From contig JBOHFX010000167.1 of the NCBI GenBank assembly GCA_050699875.1, positions 47,998 through 111,997 on the forward strand: DNA of 64,000 nucleotides, read 5' to 3'. Below the pieces are notes generated by a model. It searched no databases, had not been told where the DNA came from, and saw only the letters and a list, made by a program, of their open reading frames with translations. The stretch's first letter is position 1. Every line of letters starts with the position of its first letter. Shown piece by piece: positions 24,882 through 33,982 of this stretch. The position numbers were made by a program, and so were the translations under genes. Origin of the DNA: GCA-003244245 sp050699875. Lineage in GTDB: Bacteria > Actinomycetota > Actinomycetes > Mycobacteriales > Pseudonocardiaceae.

Positions 24882-27309
24882 CGGGAGCCGTGACAGGGGC
24901 GGTGACGGGCAATCGCGGACCGCGAGCAGCCAGTAAGGCGACCGCGTAGGACAGCGCCGCGCAACCGAACACGGCCTCGAAGCCCCAAGACAGCGCGATC
25001 ATCGGCGCCAGGATGGCACCCACCACGGAGGTGAACCCGTTCACCCCCCAGGCCAGCGGCAACTGGCTGGGCCTGGCAGCGCCCAGCGATGCCAAACCGC
25101 GGGGGAATCCGATTCCCATCAACAGTCCCAGCGGGGCGAGCAACAGGAGCGTGATCGCGATGCGTATCTCCAAGGACGCACCGATAAATCCCGGAAGAAC
25201 TGTCGCCAACAGCACCGGGTAGAGCGCCACGGCTGCCACCAGCGCGGTGAGCCCGGCGCGCCAGGGTATCCGGGGTGACCACAGGCTGCCGAGGCCGGAA
25301 AAGGCCAGCAACCCAAATCCCACGACGGCGAATGACCGGGCGGAATGGTCCAACAACAACACGAACTGCTGCACGAGGACCACCTCTACGAGGAGGAATC
25401 CGAGTCCCAGCGCCGCGAAGTACACCATCGGCGGCGCCCGATTGTGACGCTCTGTTCGGCCGGCTTCTCGCCGGCGGATGACGGCGGCCGGCACCAGGAG
25501 CAGCACCAGCGACAGGCTCGTGGTCAACACGAGCAGTGCCACCAGGATGAGGTACCCGCTTCCGCCGAATGGCTGCCAGGTCCTGCCGAGCAGGGCGATG
25601 ACGGTCGGCGTCTGCTCCCAGGTGAAGAGGTGAAAGAAGAACGGCTGGGTGTCGCGCGGTGGCGCGATGTCGTACTCGTATCCGTGGTAGAAGGCCTGCT
25701 CGTTCGACAGCAGCTGCTGGAACGACTCGTGATAACGATCGCGGCGTAGCACGTTGGCAACGTTCGCTTCACCAGGTTGGATTCCCGGATACCAGACGAG
25801 ATCGAACTGGCGCTGCCGGGCGAAGGTTTTCGCTGATTCGATCTCCCACTGGCTGAATGGTTCCTGCTTCGCGAGGATCAGCATCGTCGAGAACGACCGG
25901 ATGGCGATGATCCGCATGGCGGGGTCGGTACCGGCTCGTCGCAGGGCGTCGGTCACCAGTGCCGCGGCGCGCAGTTCTTCGGTCGGAGGCAGCTGCAGCC
26001 AACGGTGGACGACCAGCAGACCTCCAGGTGCCAGCCGACCGAAGTAGGCGTCGAACGCTTCCGCGGTCAGTGGATAGGTCTCTGACAGGGAGAAGGCCCC
26101 AGCCGTCACCGCGCGGCGGTTCTCCGACAGGGCCACCGTGACGATGTCGAACGCTTCCTGCGAGCGGGACAGGTATCCCCGCGGGTTGGACACGACGAGT
26201 TGGACGCGCCGATCCGCATAGACCTCGCTCGCCCGGGCGAGCAGGTCGGCGGTGAGCAGCTCGGCGAGCAGGCGGTTGTTCTCCACAGCGACGACCGAGC
26301 GCGCACCGAGCTGCAGGGCCGACTGCACCTCTAGCCCCCCGCCCGGCTCGAGGACCAGGGTCCGGGACGCCGGCCGCAGACGGTGCGCCAGCGAGGTGGG
26401 CAGCCCGTCGACGAAACCAGGCGTCAGACCTTCCCTGGCGGTGACCGGGAGCACGATCTCGCCGTCGACAACCACGGCGCTCTGCTCGGGCAGGTCTGCC
26501 TGGTACTGGAGCGTCAACCCCGGCGCAGAGTGAAGGGCGGGGCTGGAGACGACGTCGATCCGCGACGCTGCACTGTGCTCGCGTGCCAGCACCCGGGTGC
26601 TGGGAAAGCTTTCCAGCTGGGACAACGGCTTGTAGGGCGACAGCCGGATCTCAAACCAGGAAGGCGTCTGCCACAACATCGCCAGGACCACGCCGGCTGC
26701 CGTCAACCCGACGAGGCGGTCCCGCCGGGTGGTGCGGCCGGTCGGCGCCTCGGCGGCGGATCGCGCGCACCCGAATGCGAGGGAACCGAGAGCGGCGGCC
26801 AACCCGGCCAGGAGAACGGCCACCGTGGGGTCCACCCGATCTAAGATGATCACTGCGACCCCCGCGCCGGCCGCCGAACCGGCGAGACCTGCCCCGTACA
26901 AGCCTGAGGCCCGCTGCGGCCACCTCATCAACGGCAATCCGAGAACCAGCCCGGTGAGCAGGAACGCAACGGCATAGCAGAGCAGGTATGCGGCCAGCAG
27001 GACAAGCTGGCTAAATTCCCAGCCCACCCGGTAGGGATCGAACGGAATTCCATTCGACACGGCGTAGCCGCACACCAGCGCCAGCGAAGCGGCCGCCGCA
27101 AGGCGGGCGAGCAGTGCTGGGCGCAAGGGCCGGGACGGGCGTCGACGAAGCCCCAGCAGAGTGCCGCTCGCGCCGAATCCCAGCAAGGTGAGACTTATGG
27201 CCAAAAAGGCGAAATGGTACCCGTAGGCGATAGCGAAGATCCGGGTGAGAGCGATTTGATACAGCAGGGTCGCGGCCGCCACCGCCCCCACTCCCAGATA
27301 GACGAGCAT
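24841..27309 (-). CDS. Spermidine-synthase-like domain within a large polytopic membrane protein
   Basis: 822 aa. The N-terminal 200 residues and C-terminal 220 residues are hydrophobic with multiple membrane helices (MLVYLGVGAVAAATLLYQIALTR; FAALGLGFLLVEVVLVQQFVLLL). Between them is a soluble spermidine-synthase/methyltransferase-like domain (LVLEPGGGLEVQSALQLGARSVVAVENN, RVQLVVSNPRGYLSRSQEAFDIVTVAL). This arrangement is known for uncharacterised bacterial membrane proteins annotated as spermidine synthase; polyamine synthesis has not been shown for them. The last residues contain a PVTA triplet repeat lying in the overlap with the PIMT gene. It lies 26 bases after the STAS-HATPase gene. Confidence 0.75.
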   Translation of the reverse strand: MLVYLGVGAVAAATLLYQIALTRIFAIAYGYHFAFLAISLTLLGFGASGTLLGLRRRPSRPLRPALLARLAAAASLALVCGYAVSNGIPFDPYRVGWEFSQLVLLAAYLLCYAVAFLLTGLVLGLPLMRWPQRASGLYGAGLAGSAAGAGVAVIILDRVDPTVAVLLAGLAAALGSLAFGCARSAAEAPTGRTTRRDRLVGLTAAGVVLAMLWQTPSWFEIRLSPYKPLSQLESFPSTRVLAREHSAASRIDVVSSPALHSAPGLTLQYQADLPEQSAVVVDGEIVLPVTAREGLTPGFVDGLPTSLAHRLRPASRTLVLEPGGGLEVQSALQLGARSVVAVENNRLLAELLTADLLARASEVYADRRVQLVVSNPRGYLSRSQEAFDIVTVALSENRRAVTAGAFSLSETYPLTAEAFDAYFGRLAPGGLLVVHRWLQLPPTEELRAAALVTDALRRAGTDPAMRIIAIRSFSTMLILAKQEPFSQWEIESAKTFARQRQFDLVWYPGIQPGEANVANVLRRDRYHESFQQLLSNEQAFYHGYEYDIAPPRDTQPFFFHLFTWEQTPTVIALLGRTWQPFGGSGYLILVALLVLTTSLSLVLLLVPAAVIRRREAGRTERHNRAPPMVYFAALGLGFLLVEVVLVQQFVLLLDHSARSFAVVGFGLLAFSGLGSLWSPRIPWRAGLTALVAAVALYPVLLATVLPGFIGASLEIRIAITLLLLAPLGLLMGIGFPRGLASLGAARPSQLPLAWGVNGFTSVVGAILAPMIALSWGFEAVFGCAALSYAVALLAARGPRLPVTAPVTAPVTARGAGGRTPHR

Positions 27310-27334
27310 GTCGTCGGCCGGGCTGGGCGGCTTC

Positions 27335-28126
27335 TCAGCTCCGGCTCAGATCCGTGGAGCCGGGTTGGGCACCGGCCCTCGACTGTGGGCTGACGGTGAG
27401 TACCGCCCAGACGACCTTGCCGTGGGGAAAGCGGGAGGCGGTGCCCCACTTCCGGCTCAGCTTGTCGACGAGCACCAGGCCGCGACCGCCGGCAGCGCGC
27501 AGGCCGGGTACGCGCAGCCGGGGTAGGCGAGGGTCGCTGTCGGCCACCGCGACCGTGAGCATCTTGCCGCGCAGAGCCAGCCTTAACCAGCCCTCCGAAC
27601 GTGCGTGGTGGACCATGTTCTCGGTCAGTTCCGAGGCGACGACCATGGCGTCGGAGATCATTGGGGAGATGCCCCACTCACGGCACGTCTGCGCGACCAA
27701 CCGCCTGGCCAGCCGTCCGCTGGCCGGATCGCACGGCAGCCGCAGCTGGCGCCGACGATGGCGCGGTGCAGCGTCGAGGCCGCTGAGAGCATCGCTGACG
27801 GAGTGGTAGGTGGGGACGAAGCGCGGTACGGCGCTAAGAGCGAGCAAGGCGCGCAGCTGTGGTGGCGCCGCAGCCAGCACGAGCGGCACTCCGGGCCAGT
27901 CGTTGATGCGGTCACCCACGGTCGGGAACACCGTCAGCAACGATGAGATGGCCACTTGCATGCCGGCCAGGTCGACCACAATCGCCGCGGGTTCCTCCGC
28001 CGCGTACCTGAGCAGGTCATCCCGCAGCCGCTCGTAGGTTTCTGGAGCCAGTTGGCCAATTGGCTGCACCACCAGCGTGCGGCCGCAGAAGTGGGTGTCA
28101 AGTTGAAGACGAGTAGTCAATGTCAT
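27335..28126 (-). CDS. STAS domain fused to HATPase (anti-sigma/anti-anti-sigma type)
   Basis: 263 aa from the ATG at 28126; ATGs at 28147 and 28189 are alternatives. Residues 1-115 are STAS-like (RTLVVQPIGQLAPETYERLRDDLL, AIVVDLAGMQVAISSLLTVFP), followed by a GHKL ATPase domain with the N-box VVASELTENMVHHAR and G-box-like AAGGRGLVLVDKLSRKWG. Such single-chain pairs belong to partner-switching stress or sporulation regulation. The serine of the STAS core phosphosite is plausibly SS in VAISSLL. It is divergent from a second STAS-HATPase protein. Confidence 0.75.
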   Translation of the reverse strand: MTLTTRLQLDTHFCGRTLVVQPIGQLAPETYERLRDDLLRYAAEEPAAIVVDLAGMQVAISSLLTVFPTVGDRINDWPGVPLVLAAAPPQLRALLALSAVPRFVPTYHSVSDALSGLDAAPRHRRRQLRLPCDPASGRLARRLVAQTCREWGISPMISDAMVVASELTENMVHHARSEGWLRLALRGKMLTVAVADSDPRLPRLRVPGLRAAGGRGLVLVDKLSRKWGTASRFPHGKVVWAVLTVSPQSRAGAQPGSTDLSRS

Positions 28127-28392
28127 GCTCCCGGTCCCGGAACCCATACCATCATCGGCGGCAGCCGACCAACTCGCCATCTCACCCACCCCGTCTTTGA
28201 CATCGACCTACTCCGGTGACTCCTGCTTCGCACCATGTCTGCCAGTGGGTATCCCACTCGGCGGGTGTCTACGCCTGCCATCCGGGTGAGGGGCTTCGCA
28301 CCGGTCGCCAGGCATGGATCGGCCCGCACCGGGTATGCAGAGAAATCGACGTCGCCACCGGGACCTCGGTGGCCGGTGAGCAAGGGTGGAGT

Positions 28393-29136
28393 ATGGACCC
28401 CGGATTTGACGTCTCGGTGCGTCGCCATGGCCAAGTGGCGATGGTGCACCCCCGCGGATTCCTGACATCGCATGCCGCGACGGAGTTGCGCCGAGTCTTG
28501 GTAAAGCAGTTGCAGGACCACGGCCGGGTTGTGGTCGACCTTGACGGCTTCCAGTTGGGGCCCCAGAAGTCGTGGGTAGAGATTTTTCCCGCCGCCCTGG
28601 CCGCATGCGGCGGCTGGCCCGCGGCGAAGGTCGCGCTGTGCCGACCCGACGAGGAGATGGCTCAAGCGCTGGCAACCCAGCAGGTGCCCGTCTTCGTTCC
28701 GGTGTATCACCTGTTGCTGGAGGCCGAGGCCGCGATCGACCGCCGGCCCGACGTTGTGCGCATGCGGACCCGATTGCCCTGCGACCTGCGGGCCCCGGCG
28801 ACCGCCCGGCAGTTGGTCCGCGACATGTGTCCGCTGTGGCAGGTCGATGACGAACTGCAAGACACCGCCCAAGTCGTGGTCAGCGAGCTGGTGGACATTA
28901 CGGTCGGTCAAGCGGGTACCGCCGCTGGGTTGACCTTGGAGCGAGGTTCCCGCGGCCTGCGGGTGGCTATCCAGGATGCTTCCCCGCACAGGCTGCCCCG
29001 GGCTGAGAAGGGCTCCACCGACCCGTTGCACCGGGAGGCGGGATTGGGACTGGAGATGCTCGGAAACCTCACCACGGCATGGGGTGTCGACATTGCGCCC
29101 GAGGGCAAGACCGCGTGGGCGGAAATGACCAAGTAG
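28393..29136 (+). CDS. STAS-HATPase-like regulator, degenerate ATPase
   Basis: 247 aa from the ATG at 28393 (GGTGGAG upstream). The N-terminus is STAS-like (GQVAMVHPRGFLTSHAATELRRVLVKQL, RVVVDLDGF). The C-terminal half resembles the HATPase of its divergent neighbour (DTAQVVVSELVDITVGQAGT, LGLEMLGNLTTAWG), but the N-box asparagine is replaced: SELVDITV instead of SELTENMV. ATP binding or kinase activity is therefore doubtful. It may be a paralogue of the divergent gene that now acts as a binding partner. Followed 37 bases later by a stand-alone STAS protein. Confidence 0.65.
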   Translation: MDPGFDVSVRRHGQVAMVHPRGFLTSHAATELRRVLVKQLQDHGRVVVDLDGFQLGPQKSWVEIFPAALAACGGWPAAKVALCRPDEEMAQALATQQVPVFVPVYHLLLEAEAAIDRRPDVVRMRTRLPCDLRAPATARQLVRDMCPLWQVDDELQDTAQVVVSELVDITVGQAGTAAGLTLERGSRGLRVAIQDASPHRLPRAEKGSTDPLHREAGLGLEMLGNLTTAWGVDIAPEGKTAWAEMTK

Positions 29137-29173
29137 CCATGGGCATATCCGGCGGGCCGGTACTGTCCCTCCG

Positions 29174-29551
29174 GTGGGCGACGAGTCGCGGGATGAGCCC
29201 TCCGCTGAGCAGCTCCTACGCATTTCGATGCGTCGCGAGGCGGCCACGATCGTGATGGTCGTGGAGGGCGATGTGGACATGCTCACCGTTGGACGGCTTC
29301 GAGCGGCGGCAGACGAGGCATTGCGAGACGCCGCGGGGCGGGCGGTGGTCGTCGATCTGACTGCGGTGACTTATCTGGGGTCCCACGGCTTGGCGGCGCT
29401 GGTTGAAGCCGCATCGAGAGCGGAGTTGCGACGGGGGCCGTTACGCCTGGTCGTGGACGCGACGCGGGCGGTGATCGGGCCACTGCAAGCCAGTGGTCTG
29501 GATGAACGGCTGGCGCTCTACTACTCGGTCGAGGAGGCCTTGCCTCAGTGA
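29174..29551 (+). CDS. Anti-sigma factor antagonist (STAS domain)
   Basis: 125 aa from GTG 29174. A full STAS domain: ATIVMVVEGDVDMLTVGRLRAAADEAL, AVVVDLTAVTYLGSHGLAALVEAASRA and PLRLVVDATRAVIGPLQASGLDERLALYYSVEEAL. The SpoIIAA-type phosphorylatable serine corresponds to the S in TYLGSHGLAAL. It likely binds a nearby HATPase anti-sigma kinase in a partner switch. No sigma factor gene is found in the window. Confidence 0.85.
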   Translation: MGDESRDEPSAEQLLRISMRREAATIVMVVEGDVDMLTVGRLRAAADEALRDAAGRAVVVDLTAVTYLGSHGLAALVEAASRAELRRGPLRLVVDATRAVIGPLQASGLDERLALYYSVEEALPQ

Positions 29552-29625
29552 GTCGTCGCAGTGCCTCGTCTCGGTGCGCCGCCTCAGTGAGCGGAACGAA
29601 ATCGGATAAGGCACGCTAGGCAGCG

Positions 29626-30117
29626 ATGCTACCGCCACCATGTGATCACCATCAGCCGCCTGGTAGCCGACCCGGCCGCCAGGCAGCCGGGTCGGACGAG
29701 CCGCAGACGTGGCCAGCGGCCGCCTTCCACCTGGACCTCGTCGCGGAGCCGGCGGCGCTGTCGTTGATCCGAGACCGGCTTCGCGAGTGGCTCAGGGCGC
29801 ATCAGTGGCCCGACGCTGAACTCGAGGACCTGATACTGGCCGTGAATGAGGCGGCATCCAACGTTGTGGACCACGCCTACCCGCCCGGCGTGTGCGGGAA
29901 CATCGAGATCAATGGCCACGTCGCCATAGCATCGGATGGTGCCCGGGTGACCGAGCTGACCGTTCGTGATCGCGGTCGCTGGCGGCTGACACCCGCACAG
30001 TCGCAGAACCGTCGGCGTGGGATCCCGCTGATGAGGGCGGTGGTAGCCGACCTCATCATCAACGGCACGGATCGGGGCACGTCCGTGACGATGCGAGGTT
30101 GGTCAACCGGTCGGTAG
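29626..30117 (+). CDS. RsbW-like anti-sigma serine kinase (HATPase)
   Basis: 163 aa. The first 35 residues are proline/arginine-rich and may not all be translated. The HATPase_c_2 domain is clear: LSLIRDRLREWLRAHQWPDAELEDLILAVNEAASNVVDHAY, with the N-box glutamate and asparagine, and VRDRGRWR for the G1-like box. It follows the STAS gene by 74 bases, consistent with an anti-sigma/antagonist pair. The target sigma factor is unknown. Confidence 0.75.
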   Translation: MLPPPCDHHQPPGSRPGRQAAGSDEPQTWPAAAFHLDLVAEPAALSLIRDRLREWLRAHQWPDAELEDLILAVNEAASNVVDHAYPPGVCGNIEINGHVAIASDGARVTELTVRDRGRWRLTPAQSQNRRRGIPLMRAVVADLIINGTDRGTSVTMRGWSTGR

Positions 30118-30135
30118 GGAGCACGGCTGGTATCG

Positions 30136-30330
30136 CTACGTCTCCCACTTCAAATCAAATCCCAGAAGGGTTCGGTAGCGCTCGAGGAGCTCTTCGTCAC
30201 TCAGTTCGGACTGAGGTGTGCGGAGGCTCTTGGGCTCCGGACCGTAGACCTCCGCCGCCACCTCCAGCTCCTGCTCGAGCATCCAATCCGTCGAGCTCTG
30301 CTGGAACTCGTCGAGAGAGTCGTCGCTCAT
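30136..30330 (-). CDS. Small acidic hypothetical protein
   Basis: 64 aa with a GGAGG site before the ATG at 30330. Strongly acidic and hydrophilic (MSDDSLDEFQQSSTDWMLEQELEVAAEVYG), ending ELSDEELLERYRTLLGFDLKWET. No family is recognised. It converges on the HATPase gene and sits just downstream of malQ in the same direction, 27 bases away. Coding is supported by the ribosome site and an acidic composition unlike random high-GC frames. Confidence 0.55.
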   Translation of the reverse strand: MSDDSLDEFQQSSTDWMLEQELEVAAEVYGPEPKSLRTPQSELSDEELLERYRTLLGFDLKWET

Positions 30331-30357
30331 GACACCTCCAAGGATGAGCCGCGCTAC

Positions 30358-32301
30358 CTATGGTTCCATGCTCGTCGCTGGTAGCGCCCGGCTCGCGGTG
30401 CGCAGGGCGGCGACCGTGCGCCGGACCCGTGGATCGCGCTGCAGCTGCTCCAGTGTCACTGGCAGCGGCAGGCGCCAGTTCGGGTACTCGTCGACGGTGC
30501 CGGGCAGGTTGGGTTGGCGTATCTCTCCCACCACGTCGTAAGGGGAGACGAGCAGCAGCCGGCACGGCGTGCGGGCCAGCAACGCGTGCATCGCCGTGAC
30601 GATGTCGTCTTCGTCCTCTGCCGCTTCGCCGAGCAGGCCCTCGGCGCGTAGCAGAGCGATCAACTCGGCGCGTTCGGCTCCGGCCTGGGTCCACTCCGCG
30701 GCTTCGTCGTTGAGCAGTTTCAGTGCCGCGCGCGCCCGCACGTGCTCGCCGCGAAGAAAGCCGGTCGCCGTGGGCAGGTCGTGGGTGGAGATGCTGGCCG
30801 CGGCCCATTGCGGCCAGTGCTGCGGAGCCAGCAGCGGCTGATCTGGATCGTCCTCGTCGCGGGCGAACCACAGCACCGCGCTGCCCAGCATCCGCTGCGC
30901 CGCCAGCGTCTCGGTGACTTCCGGCTCCACGGTGCCCAAATCCTCGCCGATCACCACCGCGCCGGCTCGGTGCGCCTCCAGGGCCAGCGCGGCGATCATC
31001 ACCGTGGCGTCGTAGTTCACGTAGGTGCCCTGGTCCGGAGACGCGCCCGGCGGCACCCACCACAGTCGCCACAGGCCGGCGACATGGTCGATGCGCAACC
31101 CATCGGCATGCGCGAGCACGGCGCGCAGCATGTCCCGGTACGCGGCGTATCCGGTCGCCGCCAACCGGTCCGGGCGCCAGGGCGGCAGCCCCCAATCCTG
31201 TCCCTGCTGGTTGAACGTATCTGGCGGGGCGCCCACGGTCACTCCGATGGCGAGCACGTCTTGCAACGCCCAGCCGTCGGCGCCCTCGGGATCCACGCCA
31301 ACGGCGAGGTCGTGCACCACCCCGATGGTCATCTCGTGGGCGGCGTTACGGGTGGCGGCCAGTTGTTCGTCACACTGTTGCTGCACCCAGGCGTGGAACG
31401 CGACCCGCTGCGGGTCCGCGTCGGCCGTCGCCGGGTGCCGCAGCTTGCTGGGCCAGCGTGACCAGCGCGGGCCGTATTGCTCGGCGAGCGCGCAGAACGT
31501 CGCGAAGTCGCGCAACCCCGCCGACATCGTCGGCCACGGGGCGCCGTCGGCGTGCCAGAGCAGCTCCAACGCGGCCCGCTTGCCCCGCCAGACGGCGTCG
31601 TAGTCAATCCGCTCGGCTCCCGAGTCAACTCGCAAAGCGTCTACTTCGGCCCGTAACGCCGGATCCCCACCGCGATAGGCGCCGATGTCGGTGATGCTGA
31701 GGTAGAGCGGGTTGACGAAGCGGCGGCTCGATGGGCTGTACGGCGAAGTTTGCACGGGCAAGGTCGGGGTCACCGCATGCAGCGGATTGACCAGCACGGC
31801 ACCACCGCCATGCTCGGTGGCCGTCCAGGCGATGAACTCGCGCAGGTCGGCGAGGTCTCCGATACCCCACGACCGCCCCGAGCGCAGGGCGTAGAGCTGC
31901 AGCATCCAGCCCCAGGTGCGCGGCGACTCGGGCAACGCCGGGGCGGCCACCAGTACGGTGGTGTGCCGATCACCGCTGGTCAGCGAGTACCAGCCAGGCG
32001 CAAGATCGGCCGGTAGCGTTTCGCCGAACGGCGTGTGGGCGCCCCACTCATCGGTGAGCACGCCGGGCATCGGAAGCTCCCGGCACTGGCCCCGGCGCAA
32101 CACCACGGTGGCGGGCAGCCCGGGCTGGTTGGCTGCGGTCAGCGCGTCGCGGACCTGCGCCGGGGTGTCTGCGCTGACGCCGAGCAGCCCGAGCACTCGA
32201 CGCACCACCTCGGGTTCGACATCGACCCGCCGCCGCTGTGCGTCCCGGTACCACGTAGCGACGCCGTGTGCAGCGGCCAGCGTCTCCAGCGCGGTGTCCA
32301 T
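30358..32301 (-). CDS. malQ: 4-alpha-glucanotransferase (amylomaltase)
   Basis: 647 aa from the ATG at 32301; ATGs at 32310 and 32346 are alternatives. GH77 amylomaltase transfers maltodextrin segments and releases glucose. Key segments are QLYALRSGRSWGIGDLADLREFI, SPYSPSSRRFVNPLYLSI, LRIDHVAGLWRLWWVP containing the nucleophile aspartate, VVIGEDLGTVEPEVTE with the acid/base glutamate, and SISTHDLPTATGF. It includes the N-terminal extension usual in actinobacterial and E. coli-type MalQ. Alone in its transcription unit; functionally related to the debranching enzyme at 5.8-7.9 kb. Confidence 0.92.
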   Translation of the reverse strand: MDTALETLAAAHGVATWYRDAQRRRVDVEPEVVRRVLGLLGVSADTPAQVRDALTAANQPGLPATVVLRRGQCRELPMPGVLTDEWGAHTPFGETLPADLAPGWYSLTSGDRHTTVLVAAPALPESPRTWGWMLQLYALRSGRSWGIGDLADLREFIAWTATEHGGGAVLVNPLHAVTPTLPVQTSPYSPSSRRFVNPLYLSITDIGAYRGGDPALRAEVDALRVDSGAERIDYDAVWRGKRAALELLWHADGAPWPTMSAGLRDFATFCALAEQYGPRWSRWPSKLRHPATADADPQRVAFHAWVQQQCDEQLAATRNAAHEMTIGVVHDLAVGVDPEGADGWALQDVLAIGVTVGAPPDTFNQQGQDWGLPPWRPDRLAATGYAAYRDMLRAVLAHADGLRIDHVAGLWRLWWVPPGASPDQGTYVNYDATVMIAALALEAHRAGAVVIGEDLGTVEPEVTETLAAQRMLGSAVLWFARDEDDPDQPLLAPQHWPQWAAASISTHDLPTATGFLRGEHVRARAALKLLNDEAAEWTQAGAERAELIALLRAEGLLGEAAEDEDDIVTAMHALLARTPCRLLLVSPYDVVGEIRQPNLPGTVDEYPNWRLPLPVTLEQLQRDPRVRRTVAALRTASRALPATSMEP

Positions 32302-32372
32302 GCAGGACATGTTTGCAGCCGTCCACGCCGTTGGCCGGTCGACCATGAAACTGGGCTGGTCCGCGGTAGCGC

Positions 32373-33977
32373 TCAGCGTGCTGGCTCGGGCTGCTCGGGG
32401 GCCTTGGTAGCCACCGGGGCGTGCTCGTCGGGCATCGCTGCGGGCGCCGGTGTGCTGCCGATGGAGAACGCCAGGCAGACCACCGCGGCGAAGAGGTAAC
32501 CGAGCGCAACGCCAGGACTAGCTGCCCAGGACACCTGCTCGCCGTGGATCAGGCCGATGAACGACAGCACCGCCCCGGCCACGCAGTACCCGGCCGCCCA
32601 GTAGTAGCGCTTGTCGATCATGAACGCCGCGATCGCACCGAGCACCATACCGGCCAGGATCGCCCCGCCGCCCAGACTCTTGAGGCCGTCGTAGACGACG
32701 CCCGCGTTGGCCAGCGCGTCGCTACCGACCTCGGTCGCGCTGGTGCCGGCCGCGTTGAGGACATTGTCGATCTGCCCGGTGGCCCAGGCCGCGACGTTGG
32801 GGATCACCGCCAGGACGACGGCCACCGCATGCGCCTTGGGTACTGACACGAATGCCTGCGCACCGATCAGCAGCCCGATGTACAGCAGGATCGGCACGAT
32901 GGCCGGCAGCGGGATCAGGGCGCTGAGCAACCCGAACAGACCCAAGAAGCACATCAGCGAGATCACCACGCCGGACGCCAGCGAATACGTGGTCCGGCCA
33001 CCGGCCTCCTTCCAGCCGGGGTGCCCGATGTAGACGGCGGGCGGGAAGGGGCTGCCCAGCGCGGCGCCGGCCACCGCGCCGGTGCCATCGGCCAGCAGCA
33101 CGCTGCGCAGGTTGTAGTTGTCCCCGGCGACCGCCGCGCTCTCCACGTTGGTCATGCCCTCGCAGAAGTTGTAGATGCCCAGCGGGATCGCGGTGGCCAG
33201 CAGCGGCGCCACCTCCGAGAGGCCGTTGATCAGCAGGTCGAATTTGAAGGTCGGCAGGCTGATGGCGATGTCCCTGGCGGCGGTGACCACATCCGGGGCG
33301 GACATATAGCCGCCGATCCAGCCGATCGCAGTGCCGACCAGCAGCGCGGCCAGCCCGATGGGGATGTTGCCGGGCAGCTGCCGGTTGGTGAAGAAGCCGA
33401 TGACGATGATCGCGAACACTGGCAGGGCTATCCATAGGGCTTCCCACATCTGGGCGGCCGGGCGCATCGAGATGAAGGCGATCGAGATGCCGGCCAGCGT
33501 CCCGAGCAGCGCTGCCCGCGGGGTGAACCGGCGGATGTAGGGACCTACGAACGCGCCGATCAACACGATCAACCCGATGATGAACGACCATGCCAAGCCG
33601 GCCTGCCAGGCCCGGATCGGGTCCCCGGTGGCCAGGAAAATCGGTAGCATGATCACGAAGGTGACGATGAACATGTGCGGCACGCTGGGGCCATAGGGCA
33701 TCGCACACACGTCGCTGCGGTTCTCCCGGCGAGCCAGTCGGCGTGCGAGGTAGGTGTAGTACCCGTTGCCGATCAGGAGCTGGATTCCCAGCGCGGGCAG
33801 GATGATCCCGAACACGTCACCCTCGGGTATTCGCACGACGGCCACGCACAGCGAGGCCAGTACCAAGACGTTGACCAGCACGTTGAACCCGAGACCGAAC
33901 GCGGCGTTGAGATCACCGCTGACCCACCAGGGCAGCCGCTCGGTGGCGGTTCCGTTGTCCTTGGTTCGGGTGGCCAT
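32373..33977 (-). CDS. NCS2-type (xanthine/uracil-like) permease
   Basis: 534 aa with about 12-13 membrane segments. The N-terminus (LPWWVSGDLNAAFGLGFNVLVNVLVL) and the segment ATAIPLGIYNFCEGMTNVESAAVAGDNYNLRSVLLADG resemble AzgA/NCS2 proteins of amide- and pyrimidine-type transport. It is five bases downstream of the isochorismatase-fold hydrolase and oriented with it. Together with the allophanate hydrolase relic and GntR regulator it probably served uptake of a nitrogen compound such as biuret, cyanurate or a pyrimidine breakdown product. The substrate is inference only. Confidence 0.75.
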   Translation of the reverse strand: MATRTKDNGTATERLPWWVSGDLNAAFGLGFNVLVNVLVLASLCVAVVRIPEGDVFGIILPALGIQLLIGNGYYTYLARRLARRENRSDVCAMPYGPSVPHMFIVTFVIMLPIFLATGDPIRAWQAGLAWSFIIGLIVLIGAFVGPYIRRFTPRAALLGTLAGISIAFISMRPAAQMWEALWIALPVFAIIVIGFFTNRQLPGNIPIGLAALLVGTAIGWIGGYMSAPDVVTAARDIAISLPTFKFDLLINGLSEVAPLLATAIPLGIYNFCEGMTNVESAAVAGDNYNLRSVLLADGTGAVAGAALGSPFPPAVYIGHPGWKEAGGRTTYSLASGVVISLMCFLGLFGLLSALIPLPAIVPILLYIGLLIGAQAFVSVPKAHAVAVVLAVIPNVAAWATGQIDNVLNAAGTSATEVGSDALANAGVVYDGLKSLGGGAILAGMVLGAIAAFMIDKRYYWAAGYCVAGAVLSFIGLIHGEQVSWAASPGVALGYLFAAVVCLAFSIGSTPAPAAMPDEHAPVATKAPEQPEPAR

Positions 33978-33982
33978 GTCGA

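Noticed and set aside
29540..29600. Short direct repeats GCCTCAGTGAG after the STAS gene
   Set aside because: Only two short copies and no association with mobile or regulatory elements; likely chance.
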